The notes beneath the pieces were generated by a model. It did no database searches, was not told the DNA's origin, and was given only the letters and a program-made list of their open reading frames with translations. The translations under genes and the position numbers were made by a program. A stretch of DNA of 64,000 nucleotides from Phanerochaete sordida (Eukaryota; Basidiomycota; Agaricomycetes; Polyporales; Phanerochaetaceae): contig BPQB01000053.1 in the NCBI GenBank assembly GCA_019973155.2, positions 124,001 through 188,000 of the forward strand, written 5' to 3'. This document shows, piece by piece, positions 10,709-23,499 of this stretch; the stretch's first letter is position 1; each line of letters starts with the position of its first letter.

Positions 10709-12278
10709 CTACATGGGGTCTATGCCAAACAGCTGCCGGAGCTTCTCAAACGTCAGGAAGCTCACGATGGTGTGCGTCCCCAGCTGTAGCATACGTTTAG
10801 TGATCAGCATGAGGCGGAACGGACACGGAAGAAAGCACGTACTCGACCCCAGCACATGCTGAAGCCCTTGTAGAAGGCCATAGGGCCCTCGTTCACGAGA
10901 ATCGTCTTCACGCAGTGCACCACGCCGTTCAGCTGCCTGTTCTTATCCGTCATGAGCCGCACCTTCACGACATCTGTCAAAGCGTATCAGCGAGCGTCTT
11001 CGCAGAGATGGTAGCCATAAGAACTGTCAGACGCACCAACAGGATTCGAGGTGATTGAGCAGAAAAGCCTGTCGCGGACGATCAGAGGCAGGTCACGAGA
11101 CAGGCTTACAGGTAAGCTTACCCCGCAAACAGACTGGCGGTCAGGTGCAAAGGCAGGCCTTCTTGCATGATGTCGTGGCTCTTGAGCACCTGCTTGATCT
11201 GGTCGTAGGAGCACACCTGCGATATCGTCAAGACGACTCCGCGAACGGTCGTGGCCTCGACGCCTCGCCAGAGCGCGCGGAAGCCGCCTAACACCGGGAA
11301 CCCCTTGGCGGCCGGCGAGTGCATGCCTTCGCGGAAGACCGTGGCAAATGCATGTCGCGTATTACGGTACGGGCTTCCGTTCGGATAGTGCGCCTGCATG
11401 CGGACTGCATGATGTTGAGTGCCCGTGCGAGTTGTGCGGGTGGTTTCAGGACGCTAGACTCACCTTTGATCACATCAGCAGGGTTCGCCAGTGCGCTGTA
11501 ATGGCGTGAGTTCGGAGGCACCGCCGTAGCCTGGAACACCTACGAGCCGATGGAGGCCGAACATGTCGCAGCGAGGACTTTGAGAGTGATGCCCTCCCGC
11601 GTCAGCGCGCCTTTCGACGCCGAGTATAGCCTGCGTAGGCGCGGTAAGCCAAGAATCGCACAAAGTGGCTGGTGGACACATACTTATCCTTGAAGAACTC
11701 GTAAGCTCCCAAACGAAGGCCGGAATATACAATTTCTCGAAGCATAGAGGCCGTGAATCCCTTCGTGAGACTCAGAGGGCCTTCGGTGCGAATCATCTCC
11801 GCGCCGATGGCCCAGAACGCATTGTGCTTCGCGCCTGGAACTGTTCGAACTATGAGCGAATGCACGTCATCGAGCATAATGCGGGACGCTTCACTCTGTG
11901 TCCGAAGCTGCTGGCGAACCTAGCAAAACACGTCATTAAGTCACCGCGTTATGGCAAGGCATAGCAAGGATCGTTCTCGCTAGGTACCTTGATGCTGTGG
12001 ACGTGACGTCAACCATTCAGAGCAAGGACAGCTTAACGGAGACATCTACATACATGTCCTGTGGGTTGCTAACCCCTGAAGCCGTCATATCTGCCATGGT
12101 TTAACTATCAGCACCGCCTCTCATCAGGCATAGCATTCAGCCCGTACGCACTGCTCATAGCTGCACAGACGAACTTCATGAAGTACTCCTTGTTGCTCGG
12201 AGTCTTGCCGCGCCGCGCCTCCTTGCGGTCGAGCACGTCGACCTTCTCCTCGACCGTCTCCACTGTCAACGTCGACAT
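10709..12278 (-). CDS. Mitochondrial carrier family protein (SLC25; Oac1/UCP-like)
   Basis: Ten exons, in transcript order: 12152-12278, 12054-12090, 11988-11994, 11684-11919, 11544-11630, 11464-11495, 11122-11404, 11037-11068, 10843-10973 and 10709-10783. Total 1047 nt, 348 residues. The three signature motifs of the tripartite fold appear only after splicing: 'PQDIIKVRQQ', 'PADVIKVRMQ' and 'PVDVVKVRLM'. Carriers move small metabolites across the inner mitochondrial membrane. Repeat features 'YSGLRLGAYEFFKDK' and C-terminal 'LGTHTIVSFLTFEKLR' resemble the oxaloacetate/dicarboxylate/uncoupling branch; the substrate is inferred only to that level. The N-terminal ~33 residues are charged and lie before the first helix. 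Exon 3 is 7 nt and is required to complete the first signature. Five exons are under 90 nt. Confidence 0.88.
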
Positions 12279-13188
12279 CCCTGCTGACTGGCTGTCCGAG
12301 ACTGTGGTGGTCGGAAGAAAGGAGCGCGGCCCGTCATGGTATCCTGCAGCAATTCCGAATGGGGGATCATTGCCAGGGACGCGGGTTTCGTGAGCCTCGC
12401 GTGAGCGACGGCGTACAAGAGCAAGCGGTTTACGAATTCCGACTCTTGTGCCGAAGGCCGATAGCGCCTGGGGACAATGCGTCGCATTTCCGGATGGCTA
12501 CTTGAGGACATGAACTTGCAGAGTGTTGTCGAGCCGGCACCCGACATTCCGACGTATTCTAAGCTGATTTGTTTTCCAATAAACACAGGAGACATGCAGC
12601 GTTGGCCCTCGGCGACGGCGGCTTTGCACCCGAGCGTGCTTTAGGCGCTGGACGACCAGCGCGTTGAAACTTGAGACGAACCACCATCTGCCCAATGCTC
12701 ACTTGCTCAGGCGGATCGACGAATGGTGAGTCATATAGCTTGGGGGTATCTCGCTACAAAACCCGTGAGCCTTTTTATTGGGTAGCTCTCACTTGGTAAC
12801 TCGGAAGCGATCTCGCTGTATCAATTCCCATGCCTCAAGTCACTTACGAGGAGACTTCCACGCCGCCGAACCTTTGCACTGTCGCTGCAGCGAACATACT
12901 TCACTGACCTCCGCAGCACTTTCTTCTGTGACTATCTGGACGTACGAGACGACGATGCGGTCGCAAGTTCAGGTACCGCCACCACCGATCGACGCATGGG
13001 CATATGCCATAGTTATCAGCAGTACAGCATACAGTGGTATTGCAGTGATGATCAACATAGCGAACATCTTAAATCTAACCCAAATCTATTACAGATTGCC
13101 TCGCGCCAGGCGAGAGCTACAGGAGGCCTGTAGATCCTGATCAGCGGTGCAACATATTTCAGACGTGCAGGATTTGCCTACCTTGTTA
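12279..13188. other. Intergenic; weak plus-strand ORF with one membrane segment
   Basis: This holds the carrier promoter (read leftward) and the region beyond the NFKBIL1-like stop. A plus-strand ORF beginning at ATG 12955 and ending at 13140 (61 residues) contains one hydrophobic stretch ('AYAIVISSTAYSGIAVM'). It has no recognised family and no supporting splice structure, so I do not call it a gene. Confidence 0.25.
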
Positions 13189-14127
13189 TCAGGCGCGTTC
13201 CAGAAGCTCGTTGAGGCACCTCACAACGATGCCTACGCCCTCTTCGACCTTCTCCTTGTCTTCGTCCCGGACCCTTGCGAGGATCCGTCCGAAACGATCA
13301 GGATGCCACCTCCGAAGCGCGCTGCGCACTCGATCTTTCATAGTCTGCCCTTGCGAATGTGATTGGGACAGAATGAAGATCGTGACGCGTGCCGGCCGGA
13401 TGTCGTCCGTGCTCTGTGGCGGGACTATCAACGGCCACGGAATGGACTCGAAGGTCAGAGGCTCCGAGGCCTCGCTGGACAAGAGCCTCGTCCACTCCGC
13501 ATCGTAGTGCTCCCAGGCCGAACGCTCTGCCGCGTCCTTGCGCAGCTTGTAGAGCTCCCGCTTCCTCTGCTTCTGCCGATCTCGCTCCTCCTCCGCGGCC
13601 TTGCGCTTCTCATACGCCACCCGGCAGCGCTCCGTCTCGGCCCTCTGCGCCTGCAGCCTGCGGAACTCCTCCTGCACCTCCCTGTTGATGTCCCGCGGAG
13701 GGTGCGCCCGGTCGGCCCTCCGCCGCCGGGCGACGAACGCGTAGTCTTCGTCGTCCGACATCTCGCTGTGGAACCCCCGTTCGAGGCCGAAGACGCCCAA
13801 GCGGACCCGCTCCCGCCGCTCCTTGTCCTGCTGCATGTATATCCAGCGCACGGTCTCCTCGTTCTTCCTCGCCATCTCCGCGATCTCCTGCTCGAGGACC
13901 CACGCGTACGTCTTCGCGGCCTGGCGCCACGGCTCGCTCTCGCGGCGGCCTCGGTGGTAGTCCTGCGCCGGGTCGGCGGGGCGCGCCCGTCGGGGCGATG
14001 GCCCGGGAGCAGGGCCCGCACGGCGAGATGAAGATGACCCGGAGAAGGAAGGTTTGACGGCCTCGGCGTAGTACCACGGCTGGGAGCGGTGGGCGCTGCG
14101 CTCAGAGTAGACTCGGATGCGTTCCAT
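13189..14127 (-). CDS. NFKBIL1-like (IkBL) J-domain-related protein
   Basis: Single exon, 312 residues, from ATG 14127. The N-terminal ~90 residues are low complexity. The centre (residues ~90-210) is highly charged and coiled-coil-like ('EEERDRQKQRKRELYKLRKDA'). The C terminus has a short domain with 'ALRRWHPDRF' followed by 'LNELLERA'. The WHPD(R/K)F element with a following helix is typical of fungal homologues of NF-kappa-B inhibitor-like protein 1 and is reminiscent of the J-domain HPD loop. In animals this protein is linked to mRNA processing; the fungal role is unknown. HPD alone does not make it a J-protein, because the full four-helix J domain is not visible. Confidence 0.72.
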   Translation of the reverse strand: MERIRVYSERSAHRSQPWYYAEAVKPSFSGSSSSRRAGPAPGPSPRRARPADPAQDYHRGRRESEPWRQAAKTYAWVLEQEIAEMARKNEETVRWIYMQQDKERRERVRLGVFGLERGFHSEMSDDEDYAFVARRRRADRAHPPRDINREVQEEFRRLQAQRAETERCRVAYEKRKAAEEERDRQKQRKRELYKLRKDAAERSAWEHYDAEWTRLLSSEASEPLTFESIPWPLIVPPQSTDDIRPARVTIFILSQSHSQGQTMKDRVRSALRRWHPDRFGRILARVRDEDKEKVEEGVGIVVRCLNELLERA

Positions 14128-14985
14128 GGCGTGGAGACTGGAGGTGGTGGGGGCTCTGGCGGAGGCGACGATGTGCGTGCGGGCTGCAGAGGTTCAAACC
14201 GCCTGCCCCTCTGCGGAGCCAGGAGATTATATCCTGGCGTGCGCTGCTGCGACGCAGGGGTCGAGGCAGCGGGCGCGTGGCCACCACCTTGCCTACGCGT
14301 GCCAGAACGGGCCCGCCGGACTTCGCTCCTGGGCTGGCCGTTCCTGCAGTGAAGCTTGAGTTCAATCAAAGCGCGTCCCTCGGGAGCTGAAGGGTCTGCG
14401 GACATTGCGCCCGCCGTTCGGCCACCTTCCGTCTGTTCGTGCGTGCTGTCACGGCTGGGCAGGCTCCAGCGGCCTGCCGCACCCAGGACAATTTGTCTGC
14501 AGCGTCCTGCGCGGTCACAAGACGCCCCGCTGGTGGCGACTCGTGGTGGACGCACTGCAGCGCTTGCGCAGAGCGCAGGGCAAATGAGATGCACGGGTCT
14601 GATAAGGCGTGCTCTGCCGTACTGCTGTCAGGTCCGGAGCGTCGTCTGTCTTTCCACGCTCGTGCGGGCCCCTCAGAGAAGCGGGCATGGCTTGGACGAC
14701 GGGTCCCATCTCGGATGCATCGGACCAAAGATGCCATACAGACATGCACGCGTGCGCCAGGCGTACAACGCATAATTCCATCAAGGTCCGGGGGCGAACG
14801 GCGCATCGCTGACGCGCCGTCGCGGTTGAGTAGAGTACAGGGGCCACTTCACAGAGAGACACGACCAAGGTAATACACGGGCGAAAGAAAGGCGGCTGTG
14901 AGTTGGGCACAGGGGTGGAAGCAGTTACAAGGCGGGGCGGCACGACAAAGAACGGGATGCGGGCAGATTGCGCAGGGCGTTTTGT
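14128..14985. other. Intergenic, no features seen
   Basis: GC-rich sequence upstream of the NFKBIL1-like gene and downstream of the DUF6534 gene. Long open frames on both strands here look like composition artefacts; none shows a family motif. Confidence 0.4.
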
Positions 14986-16987
14986 TCAGGCTGGGCTGTC
15001 GGCGCGATGCTTTGTCGAGCGCACCTCCATCTGGTAGGAGGGCGTGTACGGGCCTTCCTCATCCACAACGTAGTCCACGGTCTTCTCGACGTTTATTTGC
15101 AGCTGCAAAATGCGTGAGTGACTGGATTCGATGTATGGTTGGAGCGGGATCCGTACCTTGGACCGGGTGGCGTATCGGTCTGCCATAACAGAGAACCGAG
15201 AGAATCTCTTGGGGCTTGTTGGAATAGATGGGCGCTGTCCCTCGATCACCGAGGCATGAGCTTGCCGCAAGGTCTTGCGGGCGTTCAGCCTGCGCAACTC
15301 TATCAGTCCGGGTCAGGGAATGCGTGTAAATGGGGCAACTCACGAAGCAAGAAGCGAGCTTGCATAGACTTAGGGATCTGCGTTAGTCCTGAAAGAGCGC
15401 GTGGATGGGAAGATACTCACGTTTGCTGATCGCAAAGTGAAGACCCATGTAAACAAGGTTGTGTGGCGAAGCCAGCCACTGAACCCGCCGTTAATACCGT
15501 CGATATTAGATGGGCGATGGTAGATAATACGCACGAAACACAGCGAGGCAATCGTGGCAATGCTATGAATGGGAACATTGGCCGTTAGCGGGGTGTTATC
15601 CTCGACAATCCCAGGCGTTCTGACGTACCTCGTCAAGATTCCATTCTCAACAGTGTACAGAATGACGGTCTCGATAATCGCGTCCAAGCTGCGAGGATGG
15701 TCGGATCAGCGCACGCGACAGCACATGGACGCGGGCGTTACTAACTCGCTTGTGCCCGTGCGACTGTTCCAGAGGAAGTAGCACATGCAGAACGCAATGA
15801 TGACATCCGTGCCTGTCGACAGGCAAAGTCCGAGCGTGAAGACCCACTGCAAAAGCGATCATGGTGGGCGCGTGAGCGCACGTCCGGGCGGCCCCAGTAG
15901 CGTTGTGGGCATACGTACACGAATCTGATGGAAGAACGCGGAGAAGCTCCCCAGCTGGATCCTGGTGGGAGGCGGTGGTCAGCAGAGACGATCGCTGCGC
16001 CTGGAGACCGCGCCGACGCACATCTTGCTGCAGGTCACTAGGGCGCAAGATGAGCGGTGCACATTTCGAGGCGGGGCCGGCCCGGGATCAGTACGCACCA
16101 CATGCAGAGGCCAGCCGTGCGAGCGCGAGGAACGCCTGGCGCAGGAGCAGCGCGGTCAGCGATCGCACTTCTTGCTCGCGTGCGCCACGAAGTAACGTAC
16201 GATCGGGGCGGCAAGCCAGAGGTTGCCTTTGCTAACTGTTTCGCAACCATATCGGCCGTCAGCGGGCCTGGCGGGGAACGGATACTTGCGTGAACTCACG
16301 TTTGTACAGTCTGTGGACGAAAAAGCTTGGGATTGATCCGTCAACGTCGGCAGGTCCCTCTTCGGGTGGGGGCTTACCAATGGACACAGAACGTGAGCAC
16401 AGCCTGAGAATCGGGACGTTAGACTGTGGGATCCCGCTCGGGAAGCGAATGCCAACTTACGGTAACGGCGACTGTTACACCCAACGACCTTCGGTTAACA
16501 GAGTCAGGGCTGATGGTGGCACACTAGTGCGTTAACTTACCAAAATATCGTGTCATGGATGTTAACGTTGCCGAAGCTTGCGACGAGGTAGGACCAGATG
16601 GAGACACCGACGAGGACGGTGTGGAATATGTCAATCGTCCTAGAGGGCATGTTGAGACATCGCGTTGGAGAGTTGGCTGAAAGGCGCGCGCGCATACACA
16701 CCAGATTAATACGACCTGCCGTTGTGGCGCGTTCAGTGCTTGACATTGAGGATGATGAGGTGCTCAGCACGTACCAATACTTTAACAGTAACATAGTCCT
16801 TCTGGTATGTCCTCATATACTGATACGCCTGCATCGCTACTGCACCGGAGAGACTGGCCCACGAAGGCGGTCAGCGACTGAGACCCTGGCAACGCACACG
16901 AGGCAGGACGACTCACAAGGTGCATATGAGCCCACCGACGAGCAGGGCTCCGAGGGTGGCGCGAACGTCTACGGTAGGGTCGGCCAT
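14986..16987 (-). CDS. DUF6534-family seven-helix membrane protein
   Basis: Eighteen exons in 2.0 kb, in transcript order: 16917-16987, 16775-16853, 16702-16715, 16541-16639, 16461-16488, 16378-16403, 16300-16325, 16201-16235, 16099-16135, 16022-16037, 15919-15961, 15746-15846, 15629-15688, 15535-15562, 15421-15478, 15344-15368, 15157-15289 and 14986-15102. Total 996 nt, 331 residues. Family landmarks recovered after splicing include 'TFLSGAVAMQAYQYM', 'WTIDIFHTVLVGVSIWSYL', 'VHCFFVHRLYKLSKGNLW', 'RWVFTLGLCLSTGTDVIIAF', 'LDAIIETVILYTVENGILT' and 'NLVYMGLHFAISKLYASSLLASLNARK'. Seven hydrophobic helices are expected, with a polar cytosolic tail. The family is large in mushroom-forming fungi and of unproven function; receptor-like topology is inferred. 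Several exon junctions were chosen by family similarity and frame. Confidence 0.82.
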
Positions 16988-17105
16988 CGTGCAGGCAGAC
17001 GAAACCGAACAGCAAAGGGGAGAACAGACCGCAAGGAGGGCGCGTCGCCGTGCGCAGGCTACATATATGATGGGTCCCACACGCCCGCCGCCGGGAGGGC
17101 GTAGC

Positions 17106-17130
17106 CAGGGGGCGTTGCCGATTCAGATCT
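17106..17130 (+). repeat. Inverted repeat, left copy (possible TIR)
   Basis: It begins CAGGGGGCGTTGCCGATTC and matches the reverse complement of 18269-18293 at 24 of 25 positions. Weaker similarity continues about a dozen bases inward on each side. The CAGGG start resembles hAT-type termini, but the flanking 8 bases differ between the ends. Confidence 0.6.
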
Positions 17131-18268
17131 CTTGAAACAATCCGCGTAGCGACCCCAGGGTGGTCTTGGGCCAGGGGTCCTCAGGAACAGCGCCATATCC
17201 AGTAATTCTATCAAAGAAGCATTACGAGCGCTCACGGTCTCGCGTACTCCCAGCTTCAGTGTTGAACCCTTGTGCATAAACTCGCAAGTCTGTGAACATA
17301 CTTCCTGGTCAGCATGAGAAATCTCTTACCATAGCTCACCTTTTTGACTATAGTCTTCGCACATTCGCATTTTTGCGACGTACTTGCACCCTCAATGTAC
17401 AACGCGCGACCGGCACCAGAGGGTGCAGCGCGTCGCAGCAGAGCAAGGGCTTCGTAAAAGCGACGACATGAGACGCGGAGGTACAGAGATTAGGTGAGCG
17501 TTCTGTGCATGTGGCGAACGAGTTCGGTGAGCGTGCCGTTCGATGATATACTGAGCAAGCATCTTCCCAATGCCATCAGGTTTCTCCCGAGTCCCCGCAG
17601 TGGTATCTCGTGCTGGCCGTGTACTGCGCCCTGCACTCGACCCCCATGGGATCGAAGCGGCCCCTACCGCCTCCCGCGACCCCACGATCGCCGATATTGT
17701 CATGCGCGACAAGATGACCGACTCATGGCAGGGACCCGTCCCGATTCCCGAACGCCATAGGGAAGCGGCTCGAGATGGCTAGCTGCAATAACCTAGACAC
17801 AAGCCAGATGGGCAAGCGGATGTTTTCCGCGCTTCTAAGCCGTGTTGGCTCTCTGGACATGCCCATCTCCTCCGACATTATCCGGGTGTTTGTCTAGGGA
17901 TGAGTGCTTGTCCGCTTGTGGTGCGCCCCCGCGGCCTACTATTACTGACTATGAGCACAATCGTCTTTTCAGACAGGCACATATGATAATACCCATGCCC
18001 TCCGTGATGCAGGAGAGCTCGCGAGTGGGTTTGTCTCGCTAGCCTACTGTCCGCGCATTTACATGATCAGGTACTCAAATTCACGACCCTATGCACGTCG
18101 AATACACAACTAGATAATTCACTATTTCTGCCTTCGCTTTTCTGATCATCCGTGAGACAGACCATACGCCCGCATGCGTCATACGACTTGAAGATGAAGA
18201 CCTGCGTCGCAGAGAGGTATTCGGGGTCCTACTTCGGCGCCTGGCAGCTGCCAGCAGACGGTTTCCAG

Positions 18269-18293
18269 AGATCCGAATCGGCAACGCCCCCTG
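18269..18293 (-). repeat. Inverted repeat, right copy (possible TIR)
   Basis: Partner of 17106-17130, in opposite orientation. The two would bound a 1188-bp segment without recognisable transposase. Confidence 0.6.
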
Positions 18294-18643
18294 CCCAGGG
18301 GCTGCAAAGTGACAAAATCAGACTAAAAATTGGTTGCTGCGAGGAACCAAGACACCTGCCTGAAATAGGCAGCCCAGCGCCGTCGCCCTCCCCTTTTGGA
18401 GAGAGCTACGCCCTGCGCCGGCCTCAGCCTGCACCGCCGCTCGCTGTCTCTCCGGCCCTTGCGGTGCCCGCCACCACCTGACATCTCTCGTTTCCATCCA
18501 ATTCGTTGCTGCGCGCACGCCGGATAATCCACTGTAGCGTACATGAACGATAGTGTGTATTGCGCATCAGCGAGTGCGTGAGATAGTAGTAGTACAACTT
18601 AGGATACAGCGATCAACGCGAACAGGACAACGACAGATGACGT

Positions 18644-21397
<2,754 letters not shown>

Positions 21398-23499
21398 TTA
21401 GGAGACGGACTCCGCCGCGGCCAGGAGCGCGGCGAAGTTGGGCGTACCGAGACCGGTGACCTGCGTGGCAAAGTCAGTCCAGCACATACTCGACTCGTAG
21501 CGAGCGAGACATACCGGGTCCCAGCCAGCGACGGCGGGGAAGCCGTTGGTGTTGCAGCCGGGGTTGTCGCCGGTGGTGATGTCGGTGAAGGTCGACGCGG
21601 CGACGCCGTAGAGGAAGGGGTTCAGGAAGCCGAGGGGGCCCTTGCCCTGCGCGGCGAGGCGGTCGTTGATGAGCGAGATGATGCTCGCGAAGATGGGGCT
21701 CGAGCAGCTCGTGCCGGCGACGAGGCCCTCCTCCCCTCCCGAGAAGATCTCGACGTCGTTGCCGATGGCGGCGACGTCCGGGAAGCCACGGCCCGTGCGG
21801 TTGAACTTGCCGGAGTTCGTGTTACCGAGCTTGCTGAGGAAGCCGGAGACCGCGGACGTCTGGAAAGAGCCTGTGCCGAAGAAGTTGGAGAAGCCGCCGG
21901 AGGAGAAGCTTGCAGCTGTCTCGACGACGCCGGAGGTCTGGCCGTTCATCTGGGTAGCACCAACGGAAGTCATGCTGATTTATCACAACGGTCAGTCCGA
22001 ATATATAGGGAATAGCAGTATCACGCACAATGGGCAGCCTGACGGGAACGTCGCCAGGAAGGTGGTGCAGCGAGTGGACTGAGAACCACCAACACCGCCG
22101 TCGCCGGACGAGTAGAAGACGGAGGTGCCCTTCGCGCCCAACTGCTGGAAGAGGTTGCAGAGACCGCTGTTTATGATGAGCGTGGTGAAGACGAAACTTG
22201 GATCGGATGAACATACTTCGCCGCAGCGCGTGAGATCTCGTTCTCGTTCTCGCCGTAGCTGGTCGTCACGACCTGAGGAGGGCTTGCCTGGCTGTTGATG
22301 AACTGCGACCAGTCCATGAAGCCACCGACGCTGTCCTTGATGTTGTTTCCGCACGAAACGAAGGTGACCGGAACACCGGTAGCCACGCCGACGGTGTATT
22401 GCGTGTCAAGATCCTGGTTTTTGTCAATAACGCCTTTGAAGAGAAATTGGACCCCAAAAGCGTACAGCTTCAACTCCGGCATCAGAGAGAGTCTGAGAGT
22501 TCGTGCCACCATCCAAAGTTTGGAGGGCGAACGTAGTTCCGGCCTTGATGTCCGGGCGCAGCGCCTTGAGGAAGCTCTGCACGCGCCGTTCGTGAGCATC
22601 CGGTACGCAGACGTGACGACTGTATCTTATGTACCTGGAGATCTGCATTATTGGCGAACTGGTCGATGAATCCGGCCACGCTGATCTTGTTGGAGGATTG
22701 TGTGGCAGGGGTAGCCGGGACGCCGTACAACGCCTGGACGCATGCAGGCGTGACGACATTGACGCAGCTAGCGGGGACACTCGCATCCGAAGAGACGTTG
22801 CCAGGGTGCGAGGCCAAGGGCTGTACGTCCTTCAACGGCTTGAAGGCCGGAGGGGTGAAGGTGTTGCGAGTGAACCTGTGCGGGCTTGAGTGCGATGCGA
22901 TTGACAGTGAAAGGGGCACTCACGAGATAGTCGGGTGGACAAACTGGACATGCTGGGTGAGCGCCGAGGGAAGAGAGTATTCCATTGTGACCAGGTTCAG
23001 CTTGCCGCTGTCCTGCTCCTGGAAGACGCTGAAGTCGGCAGCGAACATCTCGTTCGCCTTTGCGACGGTGGTCTGGAACGCCAGGAAGTCACCGGCGGGG
23101 GAGATCGACTGCGCGGTGATCCCGTTCTCCTTGAGGAAGGCGCTGACGGCGTCGGCCGTCTCCTTGGTGGGCGCGGTGAACTTCGCGACCTGTAAAAAAT
23201 AATCAGCTGACGTTCAATAGGCCAAGCGACGCGCGTACCTCGTCCTGGGTGAGGAACTTCTGGTAAAGGGCGTTGCCCGGGGTGCTGACCGCCATGAGCG
23301 CGTCGGTCAGGCCCTCGGGGTCGGTCTGCGTGAGCGCGATGCGCATGTCAAGGACAGTGTCGGGCGCCGCAGGGCCCTGCTTGACGAAGCCGACGGGCAC
23401 GTCGCTGCGGCTCTCGTGCACCGTCATGGCGCGCCGCGCAAGCGGGTTGCCGAGGGCGACTGCGAAGAGCGACAGGAGGAAGAAACCGGTAGCCACCAT
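21398..23499 (-). CDS. Secreted tripeptidyl-peptidase, sedolisin family (MEROPS S53)
   Basis: Eight exons: 23239-23499, 22924-23189, 22635-22875, 22466-22576, 22217-22413, 22029-22166, 21515-21974 and 21398-21460; 578 residues. An N-terminal signal peptide ('MVATGFFLLSLFAVALG') is followed by the S53 propeptide (pro-kumamolisin fold, about residues 30-190). The catalytic domain shows 'GVEADLDTQY' (Glu292/Asp296, created by splicing exons 4 and 5), 'SSGDGG' (oxyanion Asp381) and 'AGTSCSSP' (Ser494). These are acidic serine-carboxyl peptidases that release tripeptides from secreted substrates, useful for extracellular protein use during wood or litter decay. 'VTGLGTPNF' close to the C terminus is also characteristic. 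A minus-strand TATAAA at 23573-23578 lies 74 bases upstream of the ATG. Confidence 0.95.

Larger units (their letters stand above)
16988..18643. other. Intergenic, bounded internally by an inverted-repeat pair
   Basis: No protein family was recognised in this 1.66 kb. It contains the inverted repeats at 17106-17130 and 18269-18293. An open segment near 17620-17780 ('RDPTIADIVMRDKM') has coding-like composition but no start, splice partner or homology I recognise. Confidence 0.35.

Noticed and set aside
11531..11543. A 13-nt intron GTAGGTGTTCCAG in the carrier gene
   Set aside because: It is too short for the spliceosome. A 48-nt intron (11496-11543) with the same donor gives the correct carrier motif.
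13363..14031. Long plus-strand ORF opposite the NFKBIL1-like gene
   Set aside because: Its Leu/Pro/Arg-rich translation is the antisense shadow of GC-rich coding sequence.
13189..14127. DnaJ/Hsp40 co-chaperone
   Set aside because: An HPD tripeptide is present, but no four-helix J domain surrounds it; the whole pattern fits NFKBIL1-like proteins.
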